NCBI RefSeq assembly: GCF_026013475.1
Contig: NZ_JAPDPH010000003.1
Location: forward strand, 1 to 64,000
Reading direction: 5' to 3'
DNA length: 64,000 bases
Source: Micromonospora yasonensis
GTDB lineage: Bacteria > Actinomycetota > Actinomycetes > Mycobacteriales > Micromonosporaceae
Within the stretch, counting starts at the first letter, position 1, and each line of letters opens with the position of its first letter. The position numbers were made by a program, and so were the translations under genes. This document shows, piece by piece, positions 44,548 through 53,425 of this stretch. The notes beneath the pieces were generated by a model, which did no database searches, was not told the DNA's origin, and was given only the letters and a program-made list of their open reading frames with translations.

Positions 44548-45390
44548 TCACCAGTCGCCGCCGCCGAAGTCACCCCCACCGAAGTCGCCGCCGAAGTCAC
44601 CGCCGCCGTAGTCGACGGCCCCGTAGTCCCCACCGCCGCCGTAGTCCCCGCCGGACCAGTCGCCCTGGTCGCCGGCGAACTGGTCGCCGCTGTAGTCGTT
44701 ACCGCCCTGGTCGCCGTAGTCCTGGCCGTCGCCGAACCCGTCCTGGAAGCCCTCCTGGTAGCCGGCGTCGTAGCCGTACCCGGGGTCGGCGAAGGCGGGC
44801 GAGAAGAGCGCGTCGGCGATCAGCATGCCGCCGAGCACCCCGGCCCCGGCGCCGAGCGCCGTCTTCCACCAGGGCGTCGAGTACCAGCCCGCCGGCACCC
44901 GCCGGCCCTGCCAGGTGCCGCCCGGGTAGTAGTAGGGCGTGCGGTTGCCCGGCTGCGGGCCCGCGCGATAGGTCTGCCCCTGCACGTTGACCTCGCGCTC
45001 CTTGGTCAGCATCCCGGCGCCCCGGGCGGCGGCCAGCGGCGGCAGGTCGGGCCCCGGGTCGATGCCCATCGCGGTGCGCGCGGCCCGGATGTACGCCAGC
45101 CCCTCAAGCGCGGTCTCCCGGGCCAGCGCGAACTGGTGCGGGGTACGCGCCTGCTCCAGCTGGGAGCCGGCCGCGTTGTACCGCTCGCCCGCGTCGGCCA
45201 GCGCCTGGCGGACCGCCGGGGCGTCGCCGTGCAGGTTCATCAACTGGCCGCCGAGCCGCTCGTACCACCGCTGCGCCTCGGCGCGGGCGTCGGCCAGCTC
45301 GGTGGCCCTGCGCGACCTGCTGCCCCACCGCCAGAACATCAAGGCACCTCCGAGCATCAGCACCAGGACGAACCACAGCGCAACTTTCAT
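44548..45390 (-). CDS. Membrane protein with Gly/Asp/Tyr/Phe-rich tail
   Basis: A 280-residue protein. An N-terminal helix (about 2-20) anchors it. A helical soluble region follows (about 25-120), then a Tyr/Pro-rich linker (GNRTPYYYPGGTWQGRRV), a second hydrophobic segment (about 168-190), and a ~85-residue tail built of Gly, Asp, Tyr and Phe (GGGDFGG-type repeats). No catalytic motif is visible. The tail looks disordered, possibly metal-binding or prone to condensation. TACCGT lies 6 nt before ATG 45390, so it is probably leaderless. It diverges from rmuC. Confidence 0.75.
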   Translation of the reverse strand: MKVALWFVLVLMLGGALMFWRWGSRSRRATELADARAEAQRWYERLGGQLMNLHGDAPAVRQALADAGERYNAAGSQLEQARTPHQFALARETALEGLAYIRAARTAMGIDPGPDLPPLAAARGAGMLTKEREVNVQGQTYRAGPQPGNRTPYYYPGGTWQGRRVPAGWYSTPWWKTALGAGAGVLGGMLIADALFSPAFADPGYGYDAGYQEGFQDGFGDGQDYGDQGGNDYSGDQFAGDQGDWSGGDYGGGGDYGAVDYGGGDFGGDFGGGDFGGGDW

Positions 45391-45396
45391 GACTCG

Positions 45397-45402
45397 ACGG
45401 TA
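45397..45402 (-). promoter_or_regulatory. -10 hexamer (TACCGT), leaderless start
   Basis: TACCGT on the minus strand ends 6 nt before ATG 45390 of the Gly/Asp-tail protein; no Shine-Dalgarno. Confidence 0.5.
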
Positions 45403-45444
45403 CCCACGGGGGTCACGTCGCACCCGTTTGGCAAGCTTCGGAGG

Positions 45445-46632
45445 GTGACGAGCATCGCAACGCTGGCCGTGGTGATCATCTGCCTCACCGCGGGCGGCGC
45501 GGTGGGCTGGCTGGCCGCCCGGTCCCGGTCGGCGACCGACATCGCCCGGCTGGAGGCCACCCTGGCCGCCACCCGCGAGGGCGAGGGGCGGCTGGAGCAG
45601 TCCATGCGGGCGCTGAGCTACGAGGCGACGGCCCAGTCCCAGGAGGCCGTCGCTCGGGCGGTCGCCCCGCTGCACGACAGCCTCCGGCGCTACGAGCAGC
45701 GGGTGGCGGAGCTGGAGCGGGACCGGGTCGACGCGTACGCCGAGCTGCGCGAGCAGGTCCGGGCGATGAGCACGGTCTCCGGGGAGCTGCGCACCGAGAC
45801 CAAACAGCTGGTCGCCGCGCTTCGCGCCCCGCAGGTGCGCGGCCGGTGGGGCGAGCACCAGCTCCGCCGGATCGTCGAGGCGGCCGGCATGCTGGAGCAC
45901 TGCGACTTCAACGAGCAGGTCACCGCCGCCACCGACGACCAGGGGGTACGCCCCGACCTGGTGGTCCGGCTGCACGGCGGCCGGACGGTGGTGGTCGACG
46001 CCAAGGCGCCCTTCGACGCGTACCTGACCGCGATGGAGGCGCGCGACGAACGGGGGCGGGACACCCAGCTCGACGCGCACGCGCGGCACCTGCGGGCGCA
46101 TGTGGACTCGCTCGCCGCCAAGTCCTACTGGGCGGCGTTCGACCAGGCCCCGGAGTTCGTGGTGCTGTTCGTGCCGGCCGACCCGTTCCTCGACGTGGCG
46201 TTGCAACGCGACCCGACGCTGCTGGAGCACGCCTTCGCCCGCAACGTGGTGCTGGCCACGCCGGCCACCCTGGTGGCGCTGCTGCGCACGGTGGCCTACT
46301 CGTGGCGGCAGGAGGCGCTGGCCCGCAACGCCGCCACCGTGCACTCGCTGGCCCGCGAGCTGTACGGCCGGCTGTCCACCCTGGGCGACCACGTCGGCAA
46401 GCTCGGCGCGTCGCTGGGCGGCGCGGTGACCGCGTACAACCGGGCGGTCGGGTCGTTGGAGGCGCGGGTGCTGGTGAGCGCCCGCAAGCTGGCCGAGCTG
46501 GGCGTCTCCGACCAGGACCTGGTCGCCCCGGCGCAGGTCGAGGTCACGCCCCGCCAGCCGCAGGCGCCCGAGCTGGCCGACGGCACGCCGACGGTGCGCT
46601 ATCCGCTCTCTTCCGGGGACATGTCCGACTGA
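45445..46632 (+). CDS. rmuC: DNA recombination protein RmuC
   Basis: A 395-residue protein with an N-terminal membrane helix (about 5-24), a long coiled coil (about 30-125) and a PD-(D/E)XK-like nuclease domain (about 130-320). The family signature is RGRWGEHQLRRIVEAAGM followed by DLVVRLHGGRTVVVDAKAPF, where Asp, Glu and Lys of the VVDAKAP segment form the predicted catalytic core, and LFVPADPFLDVAL. RmuC limits inversions at short inverted repeats. GTG 45445 lies immediately after GGAGG, which is unusually close, so the exact start is uncertain. Confidence 0.87.
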   Translation: MTSIATLAVVIICLTAGGAVGWLAARSRSATDIARLEATLAATREGEGRLEQSMRALSYEATAQSQEAVARAVAPLHDSLRRYEQRVAELERDRVDAYAELREQVRAMSTVSGELRTETKQLVAALRAPQVRGRWGEHQLRRIVEAAGMLEHCDFNEQVTAATDDQGVRPDLVVRLHGGRTVVVDAKAPFDAYLTAMEARDERGRDTQLDAHARHLRAHVDSLAAKSYWAAFDQAPEFVVLFVPADPFLDVALQRDPTLLEHAFARNVVLATPATLVALLRTVAYSWRQEALARNAATVHSLARELYGRLSTLGDHVGKLGASLGGAVTAYNRAVGSLEARVLVSARKLAELGVSDQDLVAPAQVEVTPRQPQAPELADGTPTVRYPLSSGDMSD

Positions 46633-46704
46633 TTCGATCGTCGACCGGTATTGCCCGAACGGCCGGCTGGCCCGGACGATCGACGTGCCGGAATGCCGGA
46701 GTTA

Positions 46705-46738
46705 ATGGTTGTCATCCTGCAACCATTCGATGCATTGT
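46705..46738 (+). promoter_or_regulatory. Candidate subtilase promoter with inverted repeat
   Basis: TTGTCA (46709-46714), an 18-nt spacer, and CATTGT (46733-46738). The inverted repeat ATGGTTG / CAACCAT (46705-46711, 46720-46726) straddles the -35 and could be an operator. Confidence 0.4.
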
Positions 46739-46874
46739 GAAAGGGTTGCTCGACCACGACACAACGAGGTCACAACTCGCAGGGCGCCAGTGACAGTCGC
46801 CCGCCGATCATCGAAGATCCATCACACCCGCCCTGCACCCACAGGGCCCCCCTTTCTCGTCGGAGGAAGAGAAC

Positions 46875-49800
46875 GTGGACAGACCCCCTCGCTGGACGCG
46901 TCGCGTCTCGGCCGGCTTCGCCGCGTCGGTCGTCGCCGCCGGCGCGATCACGCTGACGGCCGGCGCCACCGGTGCCAGCGCCGCCCCCGCCCCGGCCAAG
47001 GCCCCGAAGGGCCACGGGGCCGACAAGCTCGGATCGCACGACCACGAGTTGCTCGCCCAGGCCCGCGCCAAGGGCGACAAGCGCGTGGTCCTGATCATCG
47101 CCACCGACAAGGGCAAGGCCGGCGCCGTCGCCGCCCAGCTCCGCAAGCTCGGCGCCACGGTCGCCAAGGAGGTGGACGGAGTCGGCTACGTCCGCGCCTC
47201 CGTGCCCACCGACGCCGTGCTCCAGGCCGCGAAGCTGCCCGGCGTGGCGGCCATCGACCTGAACGAGTCGATCCCGCTGCCCAAGCCCGAGCCGGTCACC
47301 GCAGCGGCGGAGGGAGCGGCGCAGGCCGCCGCCGTCGCGGCGCCCGGCCCGGACACCCCGGCCGCCAACCCGTACATGCCGACCAACGAGACCGGCGCCG
47401 TCGCGTTCAAGCAGGCCCACCCGGAGTGGGACGGCCGCGGCGTGACGATCGGCATCATGGACTCGGGTGTGGACCTGGACAACCCGGCGCTCCAGACCAC
47501 CTCCACCGGTGAGCGCAAGATCGTCGACTGGTTCACGGCCACGGACCCCATCTTCGACTCGGACGGCACCTGGCGCGCCATGCTCACCGCGGTCACCGGG
47601 CCGACCTTCAGCTACGCGGGCGCCACCTGGACGGCGCCGGCGGGGACCTGGCGGATCAACCGGTTCTCGGAGAGCATCACCGCCAACGACGAGCCCGGCG
47701 GTGACATCAACAAGGACGGCGACAAGACCGACACATTCGGCATCCTGTACGACCCGGAGACCCACGACGTCCGGGTCGACACGAACCAGAACCTCGACTT
47801 CACCGACGACCCGGTGATGCGCCCCTACAAGGAGCGCTTCGACGTCGGCCACTTCGGCACCGACAACCCCGCCACCCCGATCGCCGAGCGGACCCCGTTC
47901 GTAGTCGAGTACCGCGAGGACGTGGACCTCAGCCCCTACGGTGGCCCTTACGTCGGGCAGAAGGGCGACTTCGTCAACATCGGCATCGTCGAGGCCCAGC
48001 ACGGCTCGCACGTCGCCGGCATCACCGCCGCCAACGACATGTTCGGCAACCCGGCGCTCGACGGCGCCGCGCCCGGCGCCAAGCTGGTCTCGGCCCGGGC
48101 GTGCAACTGGGGCGGAGGCTGCACCTACGCGGCACTCACCGACGGCATGGTGGAGCTCGTGGTCAACCGGCACGTCGACGTGGTCAACATGTCGATCGGC
48201 GGCCTGCCGGCGCTCAACGACGCCAACAACGCCCGCGCCCAGCTCTACGACCGGCTGATCAACGACTACGGCGTGCAGCTGTTCATCTCGGCGGGCAACT
48301 CCGGCCCGGGCATCAACACGGTCGGCGACCCGTCGGTGGCGAGCAGCGTGGTGAGCGTGGCCGCCGGGGTCAGCAAGGAGACCTGGCTGGCCAACTACGG
48401 CTCCGAGACCCGGACGCCGTACCAGCTGTTCAACTTCTCCTCGCGCGGGCCGCGCGAGGACGGCGGGTTCAAGCCGAACATCACCGCCCCCGGCTCGGCC
48501 ATCTCCACCACGCCGCTGTGGCAGGCGGGCGGACCGGTGCCGGAGGCCGGCTACCGGCTGCCGCCGGGCTACTCGATGCTCAACGGCACCTCGATGGCCT
48601 CGCCGCAGGCCACCGGTGCGGCGGCGCTGCTGCTCTCGGCCGCCAGGGCCAACGGGTTCGGGGTCTCCCCCGCCGAACTGCGTCGGGCGATCTACTCCTC
48701 GGCCAAGTGGATCGAGGGGGTGCCGGCGCACGGCCAGGGCAACGGCATGTTCAACACCGTCGGCGCCTGGAACCTGCTCGGCGGCCACAACCTCCAGCTG
48801 CGGAACTACTCGGTCAGCGCGCCGGTCTGCTCCGCGCTGTCCGGCTACCTGTCGACTCCGGGCACGGGTACCGGTGTCTACAACGCGTGCGCCGCGAACC
48901 AGGGCGGTCAGGCGCCCAACGTGGACAAGACCTACACCCTGACCGTCACCCGGACCACCGGTCCGGACCAGCCCGTCCGGCACGACGTGACCCTGCTGGG
49001 CAACGACGGCACGTTCCGCGACTACCGGCACAGCCTGGTACTGCCGCTGAACACGCCGGTCCAGCTCCAGCTCGAGACCAAGGGCGGGTACGGCGTGCAC
49101 AGCGCCGTCATGCGGGTCGACGACCCGGCCACCCCCGGCGTCGACTTCGAGGTGCTCAACACGATCGTCATCGGCCAGGACGTGAGCGCCCCGGACTACC
49201 GCTTCACCACCTCCGGCTCGGTGGACCGCAACGGGTTCACCTCGTACTTCGTCAATGTGCCGGCGGGCGCGTCAACGCTGCAGGTGAACCTGTCGGGCCT
49301 GGCCGACGGCTCGCAGACCCGGTTCATCGCGTTCAACCCGTACGGGGTGCCGGTCGAGAGCACGGCCAGCACCGGCTGCTACAACAACTTCACGAACCCG
49401 GCCAACACCTGCAAGGCGGACGAGCGCGACTACGCCAACCCGCTGCCGGGCCTGTGGGAGATCGAGGTCGAGTCGCGGCGTACCTCTCCGCTGCTGGAGA
49501 ACCCCTTCACGCTCAGCGCCGCGGTGCAGGGCGTGAAGGTCGACCCGGCGACGGTGGAGCTGGCGTCCGTCCCCGCCGGTCAGGCCACCCCGGTGACCTG
49601 GACCCTGACCAACGCCTTCGGTCCGGTCACGGTCAGCGGCAAGGGCGGCCCGTTGGGCAGCGCGGCGGTCAGCCGGCCGACCATCGCCAACGGCGAGCGG
49701 CAGACGTACCACGTGACCGTTCCGGTCGGCGCGACCCGGCTGGACGTGGCGATCAACAACCCGAGCGACCAGAAGGCCGACCTGGACCTGGTCGTCCAGC

Positions 49801-50150
49801 GCAACGGGGTCCGGGTGGCCCAGTCGGCCGACGGTGACTCGGACGAGTCGGTTTCCATCGCGAACCCGGTCGCCGGCACGTACGACGTGATCATCGACGG
49901 GTACTCGGTGCCCGCCGGCACCACGACGTACGACTACCGGGACGTGTTCTACGCCACCGCGCTCGGCACCCTGGACGCGACCGCGACCACCGTGGCGCTG
50001 AACAACGGCGCGACGGCCGGCCTGAGCGGGTCGGTGACGGCGCAGTCGGCGCCGGCACCGGGTCGCCGCCTCTTCGGTGAGCTGCTCGTGGTCACCGACC
50101 AGGGCGCCGTCGTCGGACGCGGGAACGTCTCGATCGGCGCGGTGAACTGA
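46875..50150 (+). CDS. Secreted subtilisin-like serine protease (S8), 1091 aa
   Basis: A large exported peptidase. The signal peptide ends near ASAAPA (residue ~36). A propeptide-like region (about 60-130) contains RVVLIIATDKGKAGAVAAQL. The S8 domain has Asp196 (IGIMDSGVD), His376 (QHGSHVAG) and Ser573 (NGTSMASP). The 180-residue gap between Asp and His carries a large insertion including a possible calcium loop (DINKDGDKTDT). C-terminal beta-rich domains run from about 660 to the end. GTG 46875 has GGAGGAAGAG upstream. No cell-wall anchor, so the protein is probably released. Confidence 0.92.
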   Translation: MDRPPRWTRRVSAGFAASVVAAGAITLTAGATGASAAPAPAKAPKGHGADKLGSHDHELLAQARAKGDKRVVLIIATDKGKAGAVAAQLRKLGATVAKEVDGVGYVRASVPTDAVLQAAKLPGVAAIDLNESIPLPKPEPVTAAAEGAAQAAAVAAPGPDTPAANPYMPTNETGAVAFKQAHPEWDGRGVTIGIMDSGVDLDNPALQTTSTGERKIVDWFTATDPIFDSDGTWRAMLTAVTGPTFSYAGATWTAPAGTWRINRFSESITANDEPGGDINKDGDKTDTFGILYDPETHDVRVDTNQNLDFTDDPVMRPYKERFDVGHFGTDNPATPIAERTPFVVEYREDVDLSPYGGPYVGQKGDFVNIGIVEAQHGSHVAGITAANDMFGNPALDGAAPGAKLVSARACNWGGGCTYAALTDGMVELVVNRHVDVVNMSIGGLPALNDANNARAQLYDRLINDYGVQLFISAGNSGPGINTVGDPSVASSVVSVAAGVSKETWLANYGSETRTPYQLFNFSSRGPREDGGFKPNITAPGSAISTTPLWQAGGPVPEAGYRLPPGYSMLNGTSMASPQATGAAALLLSAARANGFGVSPAELRRAIYSSAKWIEGVPAHGQGNGMFNTVGAWNLLGGHNLQLRNYSVSAPVCSALSGYLSTPGTGTGVYNACAANQGGQAPNVDKTYTLTVTRTTGPDQPVRHDVTLLGNDGTFRDYRHSLVLPLNTPVQLQLETKGGYGVHSAVMRVDDPATPGVDFEVLNTIVIGQDVSAPDYRFTTSGSVDRNGFTSYFVNVPAGASTLQVNLSGLADGSQTRFIAFNPYGVPVESTASTGCYNNFTNPANTCKADERDYANPLPGLWEIEVESRRTSPLLENPFTLSAAVQGVKVDPATVELASVPAGQATPVTWTLTNAFGPVTVSGKGGPLGSAAVSRPTIANGERQTYHVTVPVGATRLDVAINNPSDQKADLDLVVQRNGVRVAQSADGDSDESVSIANPVAGTYDVIIDGYSVPAGTTTYDYRDVFYATALGTLDATATTVALNNGATAGLSGSVTAQSAPAPGRRLFGELLVVTDQGAVVGRGNVSIGAVN

Positions 50151-50164
50151 CCGTCTGATCGGAC

Positions 50165-50202
50165 CACGGAGCCCGTCCCCCGATCCGGGGACGGGCTCCG
50201 TG
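50165..50202. terminator. Strong bidirectional terminator after subtilase
   Basis: Perfect 16-bp stem CACGGAGCCCGTCCCC and its complement with a 6-nt loop, between the convergent stops at 50150 and 50219. Confidence 0.85.
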
Positions 50203-50218
50203 CCGTTCGGGCCGGCCG

Positions 50219-50629
50219 TCAGGCGGGGCGGACGGACTCCACGACGAACGGCGTGCCCTGCTGGCAGGTGGTCATCAGGTCCGGCTGGGACCGGCCGGTG
50301 ACGGTCACCCGGGCGCCGACCTTGAGCGCGCCACGCGGCGCGCCGACCAGCAGGTTGCCGTCGAGCAGGAAGCAGTTCGGCTCCACCCCGTTCTCCACCG
50401 TCCCGGTGATGGTGCTGCTGGCACCCGCCGGCTTCGCCGAGCCGCCCCGCGGGGGCCTCGGGTCGAGCGGGTTGTACGGGTCGTTGGACGTGACGCCGGG
50501 GTCGGGCGTGCTGGTCATCGGGGCGGCTCCCGTCGATCCGGGGCTGGCGGGGTCGGCGCCCGGGGCGGCGCAGGCGGTCAACGCCGCTGCGGCGACCAGG
50601 GCGACGAGCACCGTCCGAGGAGTCTTCAT
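50219..50629 (-). CDS. Small secreted lipoprotein, 136 aa
   Basis: A lipoprotein with signal MKTPRTVLVALVAAAAL and lipobox LTAC (Cys20). A Pro/Ser/Thr-rich linker (about 21-70) is followed by a small beta-rich domain, TITGTVENGVEPNCFLLDGN then VGARVTVTGRSQPDLMTTCQ, whose pattern suggests an OB-like fold with one disulfide. No named function. It converges on the subtilase, with a strong terminator between, and has a gap of 41 nt to the ispH stop upstream. Confidence 0.78.
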   Translation of the reverse strand: MKTPRTVLVALVAAAALTACAAPGADPASPGSTGAAPMTSTPDPGVTSNDPYNPLDPRPPRGGSAKPAGASSTITGTVENGVEPNCFLLDGNLLVGAPRGALKVGARVTVTGRSQPDLMTTCQQGTPFVVESVRPA

Positions 50630-50670
50630 ACCCGGTTGGACGTGCCCGACGCCTGATCCGTTCCAGCCGG

Positions 50671-51657
50671 TCAGCCGCGGGTGGCCGCCGCCTTCATGTC
50701 CCGCTTGAGCTCCTGGGGGAGCGAGAAGGTGAGCCGCTCGTTGGCGGTGGTGATCTCCTCGACGTCGGTGAAGCCCCGCTCGGCGAGGTGCGCGAGCACC
50801 TGCTGCACCAGCTCGTCCGGCACGCTGGCGCCGGAGGTGACCCCGACGGTACGAGCGCCGGCCAGCCAGGCGTCGTCGATCTCGTCGGCGAAGTCGACCA
50901 GGTGCCCGGCGCGGGCGCCGGCGTCCAGGGCGACCTCGACCAGGCGGACCGAGTTGGAGGAGTTGCGCGAGCCGACGACGATCACCACGTCGCAGTCCGG
51001 CGCGATCTCCTTGACCACCTGCTGCCGGTTGGAGGTGGCGTAGCAGATGTCGTCGCTGGGCGGTGACTGGAGCAGCGGCAGCCGCTGCTTGAGCCGGGCG
51101 ACGGTCTCCAGCGTCTCGTCCACCGAGAGGGTGGTCTGGGAGAGCCAGACGACCTTGTCCGGGTCGCGCACGGTGACCTTGTCGACGCCGTCCGGGCCGT
51201 CCACGAGCTGGATGTGGGCGGGCGCCTCACCCGCGGTGCCGATGACCTCCTCGTGCCCCTCGTGGCCGATCAGCAGGATGTCGTAGTCCTCGGCGGCGAA
51301 CCGGCGGGCCTCCTGGTGCACCTTGGTGACCAGCGGGCAGGTCGCGTCGATCGCCTTGAGCGAGCGCTCCCTGGCCTGCTCGTAGACCTCAGGGGCGACG
51401 CCGTGCGCGGAGAAGATGACGGTGGCGCCCTCCGGCACCTCCTCGTTCTCCTCCACGAAGATCGCGCCCTTGGCCTCCAGGGTCTGCACCACGTGCTTGT
51501 TGTGCACGATCTGCTTGCGGACGTAGATCGGGGCACCGTAGAGCTTCAACGCCTCCTCGACGGTCTGCACCGCCCGGTCCACGCCCGCGCAGTAGCCACG
51601 GGGCTTGGCCAGGAGCACGCGCTTGCCGGTCCGGGGAGTGGTGTCAGCGTCAGTCAC
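50671..51657 (-). CDS. ispH: 4-hydroxy-3-methylbut-2-enyl diphosphate reductase
   Basis: A 328-residue Fe-S enzyme catalysing the last step of the MEP pathway to isopentenyl and dimethylallyl diphosphate. The three cluster cysteines are seen in [12 protein letters not shown] (Cys23), [14 protein letters not shown] (about 105) and [11 protein letters not shown] (about 205); [14 protein letters not shown] and [13 protein letters not shown] complete the substrate site. GTG 51657 is 6 nt after TACGAT, suggesting a leaderless transcript. The gene lies near xseA/xseB as in M. tuberculosis (lytB2, xseA, xseB). Confidence 0.95.
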   Translation of the reverse strand: MTDADTTPRTGKRVLLAKPRGYCAGVDRAVQTVEEALKLYGAPIYVRKQIVHNKHVVQTLEAKGAIFVEENEEVPEGATVIFSAHGVAPEVYEQARERSLKAIDATCPLVTKVHQEARRFAAEDYDILLIGHEGHEEVIGTAGEAPAHIQLVDGPDGVDKVTVRDPDKVVWLSQTTLSVDETLETVARLKQRLPLLQSPPSDDICYATSNRQQVVKEIAPDCDVVIVVGSRNSSNSVRLVEVALDAGARAGHLVDFADEIDDAWLAGARTVGVTSGASVPDELVQQVLAHLAERGFTDVEEITTANERLTFSLPQELKRDMKAAATRG

Positions 51658-51663
51658 CCGACC

Positions 51664-51669
51664 ATCGTA
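51664..51669 (-). promoter_or_regulatory. -10 hexamer (TACGAT), leaderless start of ispH
   Basis: TACGAT on the minus strand ends 6 nt before GTG 51657; no Shine-Dalgarno. Confidence 0.5.
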
Positions 51670-51713
51670 CGTGCCCGGTATTTCCCGGGCGGCGGCTGCG
51701 ACGGGCTGTCACG

Positions 51714-51842
51714 CTTGCCGACGACGGCTGGACGATCAGCGCGCTCGACGGCGCGGTGGCCGCGCACTGGGAGCACACCGTAACGGAGACCGCCTCGCCC
51801 GGGCGCGCGGTGAGGACGCGCGGGCTGGCCGCCCTGGCCTGA
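51714..51842 (+). pseudogene. Methionine aminopeptidase C-terminal remnant
   Basis: A 42-codon open segment reading LADDGWTISALDGAVAAHWE then HTVTETASPGRAV, ending at a TGA. The DGWT...DGAVAAHWEHTV pattern is the C-terminal metal-ligand (Glu) segment of type I methionine aminopeptidases. No start codon context or upstream MetAP domain exists; the DNA before it is the ispH promoter. It is a leftover of a lost or moved map gene copy. Confidence 0.72.
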
Positions 51843-51899
51843 CCGGTGCCGCGTCGGCGGCGCCCCGCGGATGGACGCGGCGGTGTCGGGGGCGGGCCG

Positions 51900-51905
51900 T
51901 AGGGT
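51900..51905 (+). promoter_or_regulatory. -10 hexamer (TAGGGT), leaderless start of xseA
   Basis: TAGGGT ends 6 nt before GTG 51912; no Shine-Dalgarno. Confidence 0.5.
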
Positions 51906-51911
51906 GGGCGG

Positions 51912-53147
51912 GTGAGCGAGGTGGCGCAGGGCGGCGGCGAGCCGGGGCGGAGCACGTCGGAGGAGCCGTGGCCGGTCCGGGTCGTCAGCCAGAAGATCGG
52001 CGCCTGGATCGCCCGGCTCGGCTGGGTCTGGGTGGACGGGCAGGTGGCCCAGATCAGCCGTCGCCCCGGCGCCACCACCGTCTTCCTCACCCTGCGTGAC
52101 CCCTCGGCGGATCTCAGTCTCACCGTCACCACCAACCGGGACGTGCTCGACGCGGGCGCGCCCGAGCTGCGCGAGGGCGCCCGGGTGGTGCTGCACGCCA
52201 AGCCCGAGTTCTACGCCGCCCGGGGCACGCTCAGCCTGCGCGCCGACGAGATCCGCCAGGTCGGGCTCGGCGAGCTGCTGGCCCGGCTGGAGAAGCTCAA
52301 GAAGCTGCTGGCCGCCGAGGGGCTCTTCGACCGGTCCCGCAAGCGGCGACCGCCGTTCCTGCCCGGCCGGGTCGGGTTGATCACCGGCCGCGCCTCGGCC
52401 GCCGAGCGGGACGTGCTCACCAACGCCCGGCGGCGCTGGCCGGCGGTGGAGTTCCGGACCGTGAACGTCGCGGTGCAGGGGCCGAGCGCGGTCCCGCAGA
52501 TCGTCGACGCGCTCAAGGTGCTCGACGCCGACCCGGCCGTCGACGTGATCGTCATCGCCCGCGGCGGCGGCAGCATCGAGGACCTGCTCCCCTTCTCCGA
52601 CGAGGCGCTGTGCCGGGCGGTCTTCGCCTGCCGTACGCCGGTGGTCAGCGCGATCGGCCACGAGACCGACGCGCCGCTGCTGGACCACGTCGCCGACGTA
52701 CGGGCGTCCACGCCGACCGACGCGGCGAAACGGATCGTCCCCGACCTCGCCGAGGAGATACGGCTGATCGGCCAGGCCCGGTCGCGGCTGGAGCGGGCGG
52801 TCCGCAATCTGGTCGACCGGGAGTCGCACCGCCTCGACCTGCTCCGCTCCCGCCCGGCGCTGGCCCGCCCGCAGGTGATAGTCGACCAGCGGGCCGTCGA
52901 GGTCACCGCGCTGCGCGACCGGGCCGGCCGCTGCCTGGACCACCGGCTCGGCGCGGCCGGCGACGACCTGCGGCACACCCTGGCCCGGCTGCGAGCCCTC
53001 TCCCCCGCGGCGACCCTCGATCGGGGGTACGCGATCGTGCAGCGCGCCGACGGCCACGTGGTCCGGGCGGCGTCCGAGGTGGCCAAGGGTGACCCGCTGC
53101 GGGTACGCCTCGCCGAGGGCGAGCTGACCGCGACCGTCGACGGTTGA
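51912..53147 (+). CDS. xseA: Exodeoxyribonuclease VII large subunit
   Basis: A 411-residue subunit of the single-strand exonuclease VII. An N-terminal OB domain (about 20-120) includes [20 protein letters not shown]; the catalytic domain includes [40 protein letters not shown] and [20 protein letters not shown]; then a long helical region and the C-terminal [14 protein letters not shown] motif. GTG 51912 is 6 nt after TAGGGT. xseB follows after 13 nt and is presumably co-transcribed. Confidence 0.93.
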   Translation: MSEVAQGGGEPGRSTSEEPWPVRVVSQKIGAWIARLGWVWVDGQVAQISRRPGATTVFLTLRDPSADLSLTVTTNRDVLDAGAPELREGARVVLHAKPEFYAARGTLSLRADEIRQVGLGELLARLEKLKKLLAAEGLFDRSRKRRPPFLPGRVGLITGRASAAERDVLTNARRRWPAVEFRTVNVAVQGPSAVPQIVDALKVLDADPAVDVIVIARGGGSIEDLLPFSDEALCRAVFACRTPVVSAIGHETDAPLLDHVADVRASTPTDAAKRIVPDLAEEIRLIGQARSRLERAVRNLVDRESHRLDLLRSRPALARPQVIVDQRAVEVTALRDRAGRCLDHRLGAAGDDLRHTLARLRALSPAATLDRGYAIVQRADGHVVRAASEVAKGDPLRVRLAEGELTATVDG

Positions 53148-53160
53148 AGGAATGGGACTG

Positions 53161-53373
53161 ATGACTGACGAGAAGCAGGACGAGCGGCTCAGCTACGAGC
53201 AGGCCCGCGCCGAGCTGGCCCAGGTGGTCGAGCGGCTGGAGGCCGGCGGCACCTCGCTGGAGGAGTCGCTGGCGCTCTGGGAGCGCGGCGAGCAGCTCGC
53301 CGCGATCTGCCAGCGCTGGCTGGACGGCGCGCGAGCCCGGATCGACGCGGCCCGGCAGCGCGCCGAGGCATAA
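53161..53373 (+). CDS. xseB: Exodeoxyribonuclease VII small subunit
   Basis: A 70-residue all-helical subunit that binds the XseA helices. The family pattern is LSYEQARAELAQVVERLEAG then GTSLEESLALWERGEQLAAI. ATG 53161 was preferred over ATG 53152 because AAGGA lies about 9 nt upstream of it and abuts the earlier codon. Normal length for the family. Confidence 0.92.
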   Translation: MTDEKQDERLSYEQARAELAQVVERLEAGGTSLEESLALWERGEQLAAICQRWLDGARARIDAARQRAEA

Positions 53374-53384
53374 CCGGACCCGGC

Positions 53385-53412
53385 GACGGGGCGGCCCCTC
53401 GGCCGTCCCGTC
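53385..53412. terminator. Bidirectional terminator after xseB
   Basis: GACGGGGCGGCC and GGCCGTCCCGTC, 11 of 12 pairs, with a 4-nt loop, in the 52-nt gap between convergent stops. Confidence 0.7.
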
Positions 53413-53425
53413 GCACCCGTCGGGG

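Noticed and set aside
52096-52380. Alternative-frame ORF in xseA
   Set aside because: Ser/Ala/Pro-rich with no family features; a shadow of xseA.
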